DNA of 39,530 nt, taken from contig WOZJ01000011.1 in the NCBI GenBank assembly GCA_011620345.1, positions 1 to 39,530 on the forward strand, read 5' to 3'. This DNA comes from Nitrospirota bacterium. Lineage in GTDB: Bacteria > UBA2233. Of the stretch, positions 17,627-26,663 are shown piece after piece (position 1 is the first letter of the stretch; each line of letters opens with the position of its first letter). The translations under genes and the position numbers were made by a program. The notes under the pieces were generated by a model. That model was not told where the DNA came from, ran no database searches, and was given only the letters and a program-made list of their open reading frames with translations.

Positions 17627-19457
17627 AGGCTGGCGTACGGCCCTCGTCGTTTTCTTTATAGGCTGTGCGAGCACGCCTACACCCGCAGGACTTTCAACCC
17701 AAGAGTTGTTGCACAGGGCTGAGGGGTTTCTGGATAAAGGGGCCTACAAGGAGGCTCTCGAAGACTACGAAGCACTCCTTCAGAGGCCACTACCTCAAGA
17801 AATAGAGCGCGAGGCGCTTTACGAAGCAGGCCAGTTGGCTCTTCATGAGGGCAGGCCCAAAGAGGCCGCTTCTTACCTAAGCGAATACCTAAAGCATAAT
17901 CCTGACGCACAAGGTAAAGAGGAGGCTATCAAGAAACTGGCCTTGGCCTTGATGGACCTTCGGGATTACAGGGGTGCCAAAGCGTGGCTAACAAGGCTCG
18001 GCCCATCTAGGGACTGGCTCGTTCATGCCTACCTCTACAACGCCTCCAAAGGGCTTCAAGAGCCAAGGTCCGAAAAAATTGTCCATCTTGTTCGAGCGAT
18101 CGCCCTGGCCGAGGATGCAAAGGACCGAAGAGAGCTTGAAGGCCTACTACTCAAGGAGTTTGCAGACACAAGGGCTGCGGGGTTCCCTTTTTTGGTCGAA
18201 AAGAGGCAAGACCCGGAAGCCAAGGAGGCCGTCTTCTATGCGTGGCTTCTCAAGGCGCGCCAAGAAGAGAATTCTTCGGAGATTGCGCGCTGCCTCGGCG
18301 CCTGGCGAAAAGCCGGTGGGCCGAAGGTTCTTCCTGAGAATGTTTTGGGAGGGGTTGCTGTTCGAGGTGTTCCGGATGCCAGGCTAAAAGAGGCCCTCGA
18401 AAGGCCGCGCAAGAAAATTGGCATGCTTTTGCCTCTCAATGGTTCTTTTGCGCCGCTCGGGGCTGAAGCCCTTAGAGGGGCACTGCTCGGGGTTGGAGCT
18501 TTGGCGCTTCCTGGTTTTGAGTGCCCGGATATTGCGGAAGTTGTTTTTTTGGACACCTCGGAGGGTCCGTTTCTGGCCGAGCAGCGTTTGGAGGAATTTG
18601 CAAACAACCCGGATGCGGTATTGGCGATTGGCCCTGTTGTGAGCGACTTGGCGGTCCCATTGGCAAGCAGGGCCAATACCCGGGGGTTGCCCATCGTATT
18701 GCTGGCTCCAAGAGCAGGGCTGACTCGAGTCGGCCCCTGGACGTTCAGGAATGCCGTCCATGCAAAACTCCAGGCAAAAGCGCTCGTCGGGTATGCCCTT
18801 GGCTCAAAAAAGCTCGGCAGGTTTGCCGTTGCTTACTCGGACGATGCATTCGGCAGGGAGCTCTCGGAGGCGTTTTCTCAAACGCTCCAGGAGGCGGGCG
18901 GTGCGGTGTCTGCCAATATTCCTTACGGCCAAGGGGACGAGGAAGCGCTTCTTTCAGTGGCGCGGCGTATTGCTGCCGCCAGCCCCGAGGGCGTCTTTGT
19001 AGCCGATTCTCCAAGGCAGGGGGCTCACCTCATACGGGCTCTTCGTGGCATGCTAGGGCCTTCTGCCCTCATCCTTGCGGCCAACACCTTCAACGACCCG
19101 GATGAGGCAGGCAAAAATGGCTCAGACTTCGAGGGGGTCGTATTTGCGGACAGCTATGACGCAAGCGCCCCAAGCCGCGCTGTTCGGAGGTTTGAGTCTG
19201 GATTTGCCCAAACGTTCCACGTGGTTCCTAGCCCGCTTGCCGCGCGCACCTTCGATACGGTCGGCTTGGCCTTGCACGTCCTCGAGCCTTGCCTTGGCGT
19301 CTCTTCCGAGGTACGTAAATGTATCGCGGAAGGCTTGAGCGGGCTGTCCGTGTACATCGGGGTATCGAGCCCAATCCGTTTCGACGAAGACCGCGACCTT
19401 GCGGGGGATTTGTTCTTGTTTCAAATCCAGCAAGGCAGGATCGTACGCATTCCTTAG
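17613..19457 (+). CDS. LpoA-like penicillin-binding-protein activator lipoprotein
   Basis: A 614-residue lipoprotein: a short signal ends in F-I-G-C, so C18 is probably lipidated. Residues ~25-265 contain TPR-like helical repeats (for example [10 protein letters not shown]), and ~278-614 form a periplasmic-binding fold starting I-G-M-L-L-P-L-N-G. This two-part layout is that of LpoA, which activates peptidoglycan synthase PBP1A from the outer membrane; a generic branched-chain amino-acid binding protein is the alternative. The start is GTG inside dnaJ, with AGGA seven bases upstream. A dnaJ-lpoA-like overlap suggests co-translation. Confidence 0.85.
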   Translation: MLSVRGWRTALVVFFIGCASTPTPAGLSTQELLHRAEGFLDKGAYKEALEDYEALLQRPLPQEIEREALYEAGQLALHEGRPKEAASYLSEYLKHNPDAQGKEEAIKKLALALMDLRDYRGAKAWLTRLGPSRDWLVHAYLYNASKGLQEPRSEKIVHLVRAIALAEDAKDRRELEGLLLKEFADTRAAGFPFLVEKRQDPEAKEAVFYAWLLKARQEENSSEIARCLGAWRKAGGPKVLPENVLGGVAVRGVPDARLKEALERPRKKIGMLLPLNGSFAPLGAEALRGALLGVGALALPGFECPDIAEVVFLDTSEGPFLAEQRLEEFANNPDAVLAIGPVVSDLAVPLASRANTRGLPIVLLAPRAGLTRVGPWTFRNAVHAKLQAKALVGYALGSKKLGRFAVAYSDDAFGRELSEAFSQTLQEAGGAVSANIPYGQGDEEALLSVARRIAAASPEGVFVADSPRQGAHLIRALRGMLGPSALILAANTFNDPDEAGKNGSDFEGVVFADSYDASAPSRAVRRFESGFAQTFHVVPSPLAARTFDTVGLALHVLEPCLGVSSEVRKCIAEGLSGLSVYIGVSSPIRFDEDRDLAGDLFLFQIQQGRIVRIP

Positions 19458-19467
19458 CCCTCATCGC

Positions 19468-19496
19468 TTGACACCCCCCATTTTGTGGTTTTACTT
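19468..19496 (+). promoter_or_regulatory. Candidate promoter of lon
   Basis: A perfect TTGACA (19468-19473) is followed 17 bases later by TTACTT (19491-19496), a poor -10. The C-rich CCCCCCATTTT at 19474-19484 resembles the -10 of a sigma-32 promoter (CCCCATNT), though a matching -35 at the right distance is not convincing. It is the only gap before lon (94 bases), so a promoter here is plausible. Confidence 0.35.
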
Positions 19497-19551
19497 GGAA
19501 GAGAGGTCCATCGAAAATTCAAGCAACTTGCGATAAGGAGTTTTTTAAACA

Positions 19552-21945
19552 ATGACTGATGAAACTCGAGAGCAAAAGGAAAAAGACATCGACGTTCCGG
19601 AGGTCTTGGCCGTTTTGCCCATCCGGGATGTCGTCGTGTTCCCGATGATCTCGCTCCCTTTGTTCGTCGGGAGGCCGAGTTCGGTGATGGCACTCGAGCA
19701 CGCTCTCGGAAGTCACAAGCTCGTCCTCCTCGTAGCCCAAAAGGACGGGTCTATAGAGAATCCTGCGCTTGGTGACCTTTTTGAGGTAGGGACCGTTGCA
19801 AGCGTAGTTCGAATGCTCAAGCTCCCCGATGGGAGGGTCAAAGTCCTCATTCAAGGCCATAAACGGGCGCGCATTCTTGAGCTTGCCCAGGAAGAGCCCT
19901 TCCTATCCGTTAGGGTAGAGGTACTTGAAGAGCCGAAGCTTACCGATATCCCGCTCGAGGTTGAGGCGCTTATGCGCAACGTGAAAGAAAAGATCGAAAA
20001 GATTATCCAGTTGCGAGACATGCCATTAGAGATCATGGCCGTCGTGAACAACATCGCGGAGCCAGGTGTTTTGGCCGATTTGGTTGCCTCGAACTTAAGG
20101 CTCAAGATCGAGGAGTGGCAAGCCGTACTCGAGCTCTTGGACCCCGTACAGCGGCTTGGCAAGGTGGACGGGTACCTTGCCAAGGAGGTAGCGCTCTCCC
20201 AGATGCAGACCAAGCTTCAGAATCAGGTCAAAGAAGAGATCGACAAAACCCAAAGGGAGTATTTTCTAAGGGGTCAACTCAAGGCGATTCAAGACGAGCT
20301 CGGCGAGTCCGATAGCAAGCTACAAGAGATCGAGGAGTACAACAAGCGGATAGAGAAGGCGAAGATGCCGAAGAAGGCCAAGGAGGAGGCCGAACGGCAG
20401 CTCAAGCGGCTAGAGACGATGCATCCCGATTCGGCCGAAGCCTCGATCATTCGAACATATCTTGACTGGCTCGTGGAGCTCCCCTGGGGCGTCTCCATGA
20501 AGGAAAACTTAGGACTCAAAGACGCCAAGCGAGTGTTGGACGAAGACCACTACAATTTAGAGAAGGTCAAAGAGAGAATTCTCGAATTCTTGGCGGTCAG
20601 GAAACTAAAGAAATCGGCCAAGGGGCCGATTCTTTGCTTTGTCGGTCCTCCTGGTGTAGGAAAGACCTCTTTGGGGAAATCCATCGCGAGGGCGATGGGA
20701 AGAAAATTCGTTCGTCTCTCTTTGGGCGGCATGAGGGACGAAGCAGAAATTCGGGGTCACCGCAGGACGTATATCGGGGCGATGCCGGGCCAGATCGTCC
20801 AGCAGATCAAGAATGCAGGGTCCAACAACCCCGTGTTCATGCTGGACGAGGTCGACAAAATCGGCATGGATTTTCGGGGGGATCCATCCTCTGCCCTCTT
20901 GGAAGTGCTCGACCCCGAGCAGAATCACAGCTTCATGGACCACTACCTGGGCGTACCGTTCGACCTCTCGAAGGTTATGTTCGTTGCGACGGCCAACGTG
21001 CTCGACACGGTTCCGGGCGCGCTACGCGACAGGATGGAGGTGATCTCGATTCCAGGCTATACCCCGGATGAAAAGCTGAGGATTGCCAAGAGCTACATCG
21101 TCCCCCGCCAGCTCGAGGCCAACGGGCTCGAGCCAGGCCAGGTGGTGTTTTCAGAGGATGCGCTCAAGCTATTGATTGAGGAGTACACAAGAGAGGCTGG
21201 CTTGCGCAACCTAGAGCGGGAGATCGCCTCCATTTTGCGGAAGGTCGCCAAAGAAGTGGCCGAGGGGAAGCGAAAGAAGGCGTTCATCTCGGTTGCCAAA
21301 GCGCGCAGGTACTTGGGCCCGGCCAAATACCTGGGTCAGGAAAAGCTCGATAAAGAAGAGATAGGCGTGGCCACGGGGCTTGCATGGACTGCGGCCGGGG
21401 GCGAGATCCTTCACGTCGAGGTTAGCCTGGCCAAAGGGAAGGGAACCTTGACGCTTACGGGACAGTTGGGCGAGGTAATGAAGGAGTCGGCGCAGGCCGC
21501 CTTGAGCTACGCTAGGGCTCACGCCAAGGAGTACGGCATCGATGAGGACTTCTATCAGCACCTCGACATCCATATCCACGTTCCGGCAGGTGCGATCCCT
21601 AAGGACGGCCCGTCGGCCGGCGTGACGATCGTGGCGGCCTTGATAAGCGCGCTGTCCAAGATTCCCGTCAAGAAAGATGTAGCGATGACGGGAGAGATTA
21701 CGCTAAGGGGTAGGGTTCTTCCTGTGGGTGGAATCAAAGAGAAGGTGCTTGGCGCGCTCCAAGCGGGCATCCGAGCCGTGGTCCTGCCCTTCGAGAACGA
21801 GCCGGACTTTGAGGAGGTCCCTCCAAAGATTCGTAAGGAGATCTCGCCCATCTACGTAAAAAGCGTGGACGAGGTGTTGAAAAACGTGCTCGCGTTCGAC
21901 GTGCTCCAAAAGCAGGATATGGAACTCGCCAGGGCTTCCGTGTAG
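19552..21945 (+). CDS. lon: ATP-dependent protease La (Lon)
   Basis: A 797-residue Lon, close to the usual length. The N-terminal substrate domain (about 17-210) begins L-P-I-R-D-V-V-V-F-P; a coiled coil follows. The AAA+ module has Walker A G-P-P-G-V-G-K-T near 365-372 and L-D-E-V-D-K-I-G as Walker B. The protease domain carries K-D-G-P-S-A-G with catalytic S688 and K731 in G-G-I-K-E-K, 43 residues apart as in E. coli. It degrades misfolded and regulatory proteins in the cytosol. ATG is preceded by AAGGAG at 11 bases. It follows the chaperone cluster, consistent with shared stress control. Confidence 0.98.
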   Translation: MTDETREQKEKDIDVPEVLAVLPIRDVVVFPMISLPLFVGRPSSVMALEHALGSHKLVLLVAQKDGSIENPALGDLFEVGTVASVVRMLKLPDGRVKVLIQGHKRARILELAQEEPFLSVRVEVLEEPKLTDIPLEVEALMRNVKEKIEKIIQLRDMPLEIMAVVNNIAEPGVLADLVASNLRLKIEEWQAVLELLDPVQRLGKVDGYLAKEVALSQMQTKLQNQVKEEIDKTQREYFLRGQLKAIQDELGESDSKLQEIEEYNKRIEKAKMPKKAKEEAERQLKRLETMHPDSAEASIIRTYLDWLVELPWGVSMKENLGLKDAKRVLDEDHYNLEKVKERILEFLAVRKLKKSAKGPILCFVGPPGVGKTSLGKSIARAMGRKFVRLSLGGMRDEAEIRGHRRTYIGAMPGQIVQQIKNAGSNNPVFMLDEVDKIGMDFRGDPSSALLEVLDPEQNHSFMDHYLGVPFDLSKVMFVATANVLDTVPGALRDRMEVISIPGYTPDEKLRIAKSYIVPRQLEANGLEPGQVVFSEDALKLLIEEYTREAGLRNLEREIASILRKVAKEVAEGKRKKAFISVAKARRYLGPAKYLGQEKLDKEEIGVATGLAWTAAGGEILHVEVSLAKGKGTLTLTGQLGEVMKESAQAALSYARAHAKEYGIDEDFYQHLDIHIHVPAGAIPKDGPSAGVTIVAALISALSKIPVKKDVAMTGEITLRGRVLPVGGIKEKVLGALQAGIRAVVLPFENEPDFEEVPPKIRKEISPIYVKSVDEVLKNVLAFDVLQKQDMELARASV

Positions 21946-21951
21946 CCCTTC

Positions 21952-23004
21952 ATGGCAGCAGATAGCTCGCTTCGTGCGCTTGGTGAGTTCGGCCTGATCG
22001 CTAGGGTCGAGGAGGGGCTAGCGAGGGAAAACTCCAAAACCTTCTTGAGCGTTCTTAAGGGAATCGGCGACGATGCGGCTGTATGCAAACTTAGAGAAGA
22101 AGGAAGCCTGCTCGTCACGACCGACTTGTTGATTGAGGGGGTTCATTTCGACCTTGCCTACGAGTCCCCGGAAACCATCGGGTTCAAGGCGTTGGCCGTT
22201 AACGCGAGCGATATCGGTGCGATGGGGGGAGAGCCTTGGGGGTTTGTGCTGGCGTTGGCCCTTCCTTCAGGCTTTTCCAAAGACTGGCTCGATCGGTTCT
22301 TAAGCGGGATGGCGGCGTTCCAGGATGCGCATCCATGCATTGCTTTGGGGGGGGATACTTCCAAGAGCCCGGGCGGGGCGTTCCTTTGCGTCACGTTTTT
22401 AGGGAGGCTTCCTCAATCTTCCAAGCTTTTGGCGAGAGACGGGGCTAGACCTGGCGACAGGATTCTCGTAACGGGAATCCCGGGCAGCTCTGCCCTCGGG
22501 CTGAATCTTCTTAAGCGTTTTGGGCCTTCTGCGCTGGAAAACCAAGAAGCGCGGCCGTTTGTCGAAGCTTATCTAAAGCCGCGCCCACCTCTCGTGTTTG
22601 CGAAAGAAGTCGCCCAAAAAGGGCTTGCAAACGCCGCCATTGACATCTCCGACGGGCTGGTTCAGGATCTTGGTCATATCGCCCGCCTCTCCAACCTCCG
22701 GGCCTTCCTCGAGCTAGAATCCATTCCCATGGAAGGGCTCGAGCCTATGTCTTGCATGTTAGGAATCGAGGCATCGGACCTGGCGCTGGCCGGTGGAGAA
22801 GATTATGGGCTGATCCTTTCCGTACCCGCCCATTCCCTAAAAGAGGTTCAGCGCCTGGGAAAACGCCTCAACGTCGTGGTGCACGAGGTGGGCCGCTTTG
22901 AAAGAGGCGAGCAGGGGGTGTATACCTGCAAAGAGGGCCAGGCCCCTTCCAGGCTTAAAAAGGGAGGTTACGAACATTTCCGAGATGAAAGCGCGCATCC
23001 TTGA
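21952..23004 (+). CDS. thiL: Thiamine-monophosphate kinase
   Basis: A 350-residue ThiL that phosphorylates thiamine monophosphate to thiamine diphosphate, the last step of the pathway. The N-terminal G-I-G-D-D-A-A-V motif, V-N-A-S-D-I-G-A-M-G, and the later D-I-S-D-G-L and G-G-E-D-Y-G-L motifs place it in the PurM/ThiL ATP-binding superfamily. Length is slightly above the usual ~330. The ribosome site is poor. It starts six bases after lon, and its end overlaps larB by 20 bases. No other thiamine gene is nearby. Confidence 0.94.
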   Translation: MAADSSLRALGEFGLIARVEEGLARENSKTFLSVLKGIGDDAAVCKLREEGSLLVTTDLLIEGVHFDLAYESPETIGFKALAVNASDIGAMGGEPWGFVLALALPSGFSKDWLDRFLSGMAAFQDAHPCIALGGDTSKSPGGAFLCVTFLGRLPQSSKLLARDGARPGDRILVTGIPGSSALGLNLLKRFGPSALENQEARPFVEAYLKPRPPLVFAKEVAQKGLANAAIDISDGLVQDLGHIARLSNLRAFLELESIPMEGLEPMSCMLGIEASDLALAGGEDYGLILSVPAHSLKEVQRLGKRLNVVVHEVGRFERGEQGVYTCKEGQAPSRLKKGGYEHFRDESAHP

Positions 23005-23743
23005 GCTGTTCGAGCAAGTCCGCAATGGGGCGATTCAGCCCGAGGCGGCGGTAGAACAGCTCAAGTTTTTGCCCTTCGAGGATATCGGCATTGCCAGGGT
23101 TGATACCCACAGGGAGCTAAGACAAGGCTTCCCCGAGCTTATCTACGGCAAGGATAAAGACTTCGAATCGATCCAGCGGATTGCCGAGGCAATGTATGGC
23201 CTGCCTTCCCCCGTTCTTGTCACAAGGCTCTCCCCGTTTAAGGCGAGCAGGCTTTTGAAGGCGTTCCCCGACGCGCAATACTTCCCAAAGGCAAGGATTC
23301 TTAGGCTTAACGAACGCTACATCCGCCCCCAAAACCTTGGGACTGTCGGGTTGGTTTCTGCGGGAACGTCGGATGGCCCCGTGCTCGAAGAGGCCTGCAT
23401 CACGCTCGAGACGTTGGGCGTGAAGACGGAAGTGCTCTTCGATGTGGGCGTTGCCGGGGTTCATCGGCTCTTTCCGGAGATCGAACGGCTCCAGACTTGC
23501 CGTGTACTGATCGCGATCGCGGGCATGGAGGGCGCTCTGGCGAGCCTGCTGGGGGGGATGTTCGAAGCGCCCGTTCTCGCCGTCCCGACCTCGTGCGGGT
23601 ATGGGAGCCATTTGAACGGCTTTACCCCTTTGCTTGCAATGCTGACGAGCTGTGCCAACCTGGCCGTCTTTAACATCGACAACGGCGTGGGCGCGGCCTT
23701 GTTCGCGTTCCGCGTGCTAAAGGCCCAAGTGGCGAAGTCATGA
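22985..23743 (+). CDS. larB: Nickel-pincer nucleotide biosynthesis protein LarB
   Basis: A 252-residue LarB, related to the PurE family, which carboxylates nicotinic acid adenine dinucleotide at the first step of nickel-pincer cofactor synthesis. The C-terminal half has V-G-L-V-S-A-G-T-S-D, G-V-A-G-V-H-R-L, I-A-G-M-E-G-A-L and P-T-S-C-G-Y-G, all typical. ATG 22985 is chosen because the product then has family length; a longer frame from 22898 would run deep into thiL. The GGGAGG site lies about 17 bases upstream, which is long. It overlaps larC by an ATGA junction. Confidence 0.94.
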   Translation: MKARILELFEQVRNGAIQPEAAVEQLKFLPFEDIGIARVDTHRELRQGFPELIYGKDKDFESIQRIAEAMYGLPSPVLVTRLSPFKASRLLKAFPDAQYFPKARILRLNERYIRPQNLGTVGLVSAGTSDGPVLEEACITLETLGVKTEVLFDVGVAGVHRLFPEIERLQTCRVLIAIAGMEGALASLLGGMFEAPVLAVPTSCGYGSHLNGFTPLLAMLTSCANLAVFNIDNGVGAALFAFRVLKAQVAKS

Positions 23744-24933
23744 GCAAAAAGATCCTCGTTTTGGAGTGCATCGGGGGAATCTCTGGGAACATGATGCTCG
23801 GAGCGCTAGTAGATCTCGGGCTTGAGCTAGGTCCGCTCGAATCAGAGCTCAAACGTCTCGGCATTGAAGGCTTTGAGATCATCCTAAAAAAAGAGGCCAG
23901 GGAGGGGATCGCGGGGGCTTACCTGGACGTGGCCCCTACGGGTTCCTCGAAGGACGAAGAAGTGCCGTATTCCAGGATCCGGGCTTTTTTGGGAGGCCTG
24001 CCAAGGTCGCCCTATATCCAGAGGGCCGTGCTAGCCTTTGATGCGCTCGCCGTGGCCGAGGCCAAGGTGCACGGGACAACCCCCGAAGCGGTACACTTTC
24101 ACGAGTTAGGGGCCGTTGATGCGCTCGTCGATATCCTAGGGAATGCCTTGGCGCTCGATTGGCTGGGCGTAGGGGAAGTGTTCTGCATGGAAGTTCCCGT
24201 TGGCCAGGGCTTGGTTCAAACCAGGCACGGAGCCTATCCCTCGCCGGCCCCTGCAACACTCGAGCTTTTAAAGGGTTTTCGCCTCCTTTGGAGGGATGTC
24301 CCCCACGAGATGGTGACTCCGACGGGCGCCGTGCTGCTTAAGACCTTTGTTCGACGTCCAGGGGTGTTGCCATGCCCTTTTGTCCTTGAAAAAACGGGCT
24401 ACGGGCTCGGAACGGCCCATTTTCCCGGCCTACCCAACGTCTTGAGGGCAACGCTCGGCAATGCCTGTCACGAGGGCGGAGGCGAGGATGGCCTGCAACA
24501 AGACTCCGTTTGGGAGCTAGCCTTTCAGGTTGACGATATGACCCCAGAAGAAGTCCAATGGGCGCTTCAGGCGTTGATGGATGCGGGAGCGCTGGATGTA
24601 TTCCTAAGCCAGGGGTTGATGAAGAAAGGGCGTCCAGGGTTCCTGCTCGAAGTGCTGGTATCCCAAGAGAACAAAGAGGCGATCGTTTCGTGGGTTCTTA
24701 AAAACACCTCGAGCTGGGGGGTGCGTGAATCTTGGCGGACCAGAAGCATTCTTTCGAGGCAAGAGCGTGAAGTCCAGACATCGATGGGCTCAGTACGCCT
24801 TAAAGCCTCGGTCGGCTTTGTCCAGAAGGAGAAAGTCGCGTTCGATGACGTCTGCCGGATCGCGGGCGAGCTTGGGCAAAGCCCTAGAAGTATTCTCGAT
24901 CGCATAAAGCGCGAGCTCGACGGCAACCATTAA
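23740..24933 (+). CDS. larC: Nickel insertion protein LarC
   Basis: A 397-residue LarC, the CTP-dependent enzyme that inserts nickel into the pincer nucleotide. The start (L-E-C-I-G-G-I-S-G-N-M-M-L-G-A-L) and V-H-F-H-E-L-G-A-V-D-A-L-V-D-I are characteristic. Unlike the Lactobacillus gene, which needs a programmed frameshift, this is one continuous frame. It starts on the larB stop (ATGA). larA (racemase) and larE (sulfur transferase) are not in the window. The stop shares TTAA with the convergent phosphatidyltransferase gene. Confidence 0.95.
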   Translation: MSKKILVLECIGGISGNMMLGALVDLGLELGPLESELKRLGIEGFEIILKKEAREGIAGAYLDVAPTGSSKDEEVPYSRIRAFLGGLPRSPYIQRAVLAFDALAVAEAKVHGTTPEAVHFHELGAVDALVDILGNALALDWLGVGEVFCMEVPVGQGLVQTRHGAYPSPAPATLELLKGFRLLWRDVPHEMVTPTGAVLLKTFVRRPGVLPCPFVLEKTGYGLGTAHFPGLPNVLRATLGNACHEGGGEDGLQQDSVWELAFQVDDMTPEEVQWALQALMDAGALDVFLSQGLMKKGRPGFLLEVLVSQENKEAIVSWVLKNTSSWGVRESWRTRSILSRQEREVQTSMGSVRLKASVGFVQKEKVAFDDVCRIAGELGQSPRSILDRIKRELDGNH

Positions 24934-25511
24934 GAAAGCCTTTTTAAGCTGTACGCGATGCGCTGAAAGATCGTTACGAATGACAGCACGAGCATGGCCC
25001 AAAGTGCCGGCTTTAACACCCCGAAGAGAAGCCCGATAATCAGGAGGGCCATTCGGTGAGGCCGCTCGAGCACCCCCACCTTGCATGCTTGGAGGAATTG
25101 CTCCGCCTTTGCCCGAATGTATGGGGTAATTAGCGCGCCGGCCATGCTTGCCGCAACCAAGAGAGCGCCGGGCCGGTCGTTAAGGACTGAATAATGCCAT
25201 AAGAGGCCAAAGAACAGGGCTGCATCGGCCAAGCGATCCAGACAGGAATCGAGGAAAGCTCCCCTTCTGCTCTCCAGCCCTAGGGTTCTTGCCGCGTATC
25301 CGTCGAACACGTCCATCAGGCCCGAGGCAAGAACAAGAATCCCTCCCCAGCCCATAAGCCCGTTTGCAAGGAGCAAGGAGGCCAAAAGCGCAAACAAAAG
25401 CCCGGTAGCGCTGAGCCAAGATGGCGTCAAACCCGGGATGTGCCGCAAGATGCCAGTCATCGGGGCGAGGAGTCGGTCGGTTGTGGCTCTATCGGGCATC
25501 CAATAGTTCAT
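24930..25511 (-). CDS. CDP-alcohol phosphatidyltransferase family enzyme
   Basis: A 193-residue membrane enzyme with about five to six hydrophobic helices. The full CDP-alcohol phosphotransferase signature is present: D67, D70-G71, A74-R75, then G84, D88 and D92 at the exact family spacing. Such enzymes join a CDP-activated lipid to an alcohol acceptor in the inner membrane, for example PgsA making phosphatidylglycerol phosphate; the acceptor here cannot be read from sequence. The start ATG at 25511 has AAAGGGA upstream; an extension to 25778 would be out of family. It is the only - strand gene right of 7000. Confidence 0.93.
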   Translation of the reverse strand: MNYWMPDRATTDRLLAPMTGILRHIPGLTPSWLSATGLLFALLASLLLANGLMGWGGILVLASGLMDVFDGYAARTLGLESRRGAFLDSCLDRLADAALFFGLLWHYSVLNDRPGALLVAASMAGALITPYIRAKAEQFLQACKVGVLERPHRMALLIIGLLFGVLKPALWAMLVLSFVTIFQRIAYSLKRLS

Positions 25512-25542
25512 AATGTCCCTTTCTTTATCGCGGTCCTTATGG

Positions 25543-25570
25543 TTGGTGAAATAACAAGGGCTCTGATACT
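25543..25570 (+). promoter_or_regulatory. Candidate promoter upstream of gloA
   Basis: TTGGTG (25543-25548) and GATACT (25565-25570) lie 16 bases apart, each with four matches to consensus; a TATATA follows at 25572-25577. This lies in the divergent gap between the phosphatidyltransferase gene and gloA, where a rightward promoter is needed. Confidence 0.3.
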
Positions 25571-25578
25571 CTATATAC

Positions 25579-25767
25579 ATGAAAGAGGCTGTTTCAGGCC
25601 AGGGCATACGGATGTCTCGAACCTTCGTATGGGTTGCCGGGGCAGGGTTGGCGACGGATGCCTTGCGGACCATCGCCAGGCAGTGCTCGGTACTCGCCAA
25701 CGGGGGGCAGGGCGGTCTCATGCAGGAAGCCTCCAAAGGGACGAGCGATGCGGAGAGATTGGCATGA
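25579..25767 (+). CDS. Possible small ORF coupled to gloA (62 residues)
   Basis: The frame runs from ATG 25579 to a TGA that overlaps the gloA ATG (ATGA), as a coupled upstream gene would. However, there is no ribosome site in front of it, the product matches nothing I recognise, and it lies at the expected transcription start. It is either a poorly translated leader or chance. Confidence 0.2.
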   Translation: MKEAVSGQGIRMSRTFVWVAGAGLATDALRTIARQCSVLANGGQGGLMQEASKGTSDAERLA

Positions 25768-26153
25768 GGTTGTTGCATACGATGATTCGGGTCGCAGACC
25801 TTGATGCTTCCCTTGATTTTTACATAAATAAGCTGGGGATGCGTCTCTTAAGAAAAAAAGACTACCCGGAAGGCCGGTTTACGCTGGCCTTTGTTGGTTA
25901 CGAGGACGAGAAAGCGGGCGCGGTAATCGAGTTGACGTACAACTGGGATATCAAGGCCTATGACTTAGGGGATGGCTTCGGCCACGTTGCGGTCAGCGTC
26001 CCGGATATCTACGCCTTTTGCAAGTCTCTTGAGAGAAATGGGGTGAAGATTGTCCGTGAGCCCGGGCCCATGAAGCATGGAACGACCGTGATCGCCTTCA
26101 TCGAGGACCCGACGGGCTACAGAATCGAGCTCATCCAAGAAGAAATCCAATAA
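25764..26153 (+). CDS. gloA: Lactoylglutathione lyase (glyoxalase I)
   Basis: A 129-residue glyoxalase I that turns the glutathione-methylglyoxal adduct into lactoylglutathione. It is very like the E. coli enzyme (start M-R-L-L-H-T-M, then A-V-I-E-L-T-Y-N-W and T-T-V-I-A-F-I-E-D-P). All four metal ligands are at the E. coli positions: H5, E56, H74 and E122. Its length and spacing fit the nickel/cobalt-dependent bacterial type. The ATG at 25764 was chosen by family length; an in-frame extension to 25440 has no similarity. A ribosome site (GGAGA) is about 8 bases upstream. Confidence 0.97.
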   Translation: MRLLHTMIRVADLDASLDFYINKLGMRLLRKKDYPEGRFTLAFVGYEDEKAGAVIELTYNWDIKAYDLGDGFGHVAVSVPDIYAFCKSLERNGVKIVREPGPMKHGTTVIAFIEDPTGYRIELIQEEIQ

Positions 26154-26164
26154 AGGGGCGCGTG

Positions 26165-26653
26165 ATGGATCTTCGGTTTGAGCGGGTTGCGCTCGAAAAG
26201 CCAGAGCATGTAAACGTGATCGTAGGCCAGGCGCATTTCATCAAGACCGTCGAAGACCTTCACGAGACGCTGGCCACGCATACACCCGCTGCAAAGTTTG
26301 GGCTTGCCTTCGTGGAAAGCTCCGGCCCTTGCCTTGTGCGCGTTTCGGGAAACGACGCCGTGATGAGTGAATTAGCGGCCCGGAATGCGCTTAGGGTAGG
26401 GGCAGGGCATACCTTCTACATCTTTTTGGACGGGGCGTTTCCCATTGCGGTCCTAAACGCCATCAAGGGAGTCCAAGAGGTTTGCCTGGTTTACTGCGCT
26501 ACGGCAAACCCCCTTGAAATCATCGTGGCCGAGAGTGCGCAGGGCCGGGGGATCGTGGGCGTTATCGACGGCCAAGCTCCGAAAGGCATCGAGGCGGATG
26601 AGGACAAGGCCAAGCGCAAAGAGCTTTTACGGCAATTCGGCTATAAGGCTTAG
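26165..26653 (+). CDS. Adenosine-specific kinase (DUF355 family)
   Basis: A 162-residue protein of the adenosine-specific kinase family, described as phosphorylating adenosine to AMP. The pattern G-Q-A-H-F-I-K-T-V-E-D-L-H-E-T-L, F-G-L-A-F-x-E-S-S-G and V-Y-C-A-T-A-N-P-L-E-I-I-V-A is typical, as is the G-V-I-D-G-x-x-P-K-G-I-E motif near the end. The family is common in archaea and thermophilic bacteria, a weak hint about lifestyle. ATG 26165 has AAGGGG six bases upstream; the GTG just before it is less well spaced. It follows gloA by 11 bases. Confidence 0.88.
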   Translation: MDLRFERVALEKPEHVNVIVGQAHFIKTVEDLHETLATHTPAAKFGLAFVESSGPCLVRVSGNDAVMSELAARNALRVGAGHTFYIFLDGAFPIAVLNAIKGVQEVCLVYCATANPLEIIVAESAQGRGIVGVIDGQAPKGIEADEDKAKRKELLRQFGYKA

Positions 26654-26663
26654 GACGCCAGTA

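Noticed and set aside
22898-22984. Longer start for larB
   Set aside because: It would add 29 residues inside thiL with no ribosome site, while the ATG at 22985 gives the usual LarB length.
25440-25763. N-terminal extension of gloA
   Set aside because: Glyoxalase I starts at M-R-L-L-H with metal ligands at family positions; the upstream codons have no similarity and overlap the opposite gene.
25512-25778. N-terminal extension of the phosphatidyltransferase
   Set aside because: A normal ribosome site and membrane-enzyme start exist at 25511; the extension is Pro/Ala-rich and unlike the family.
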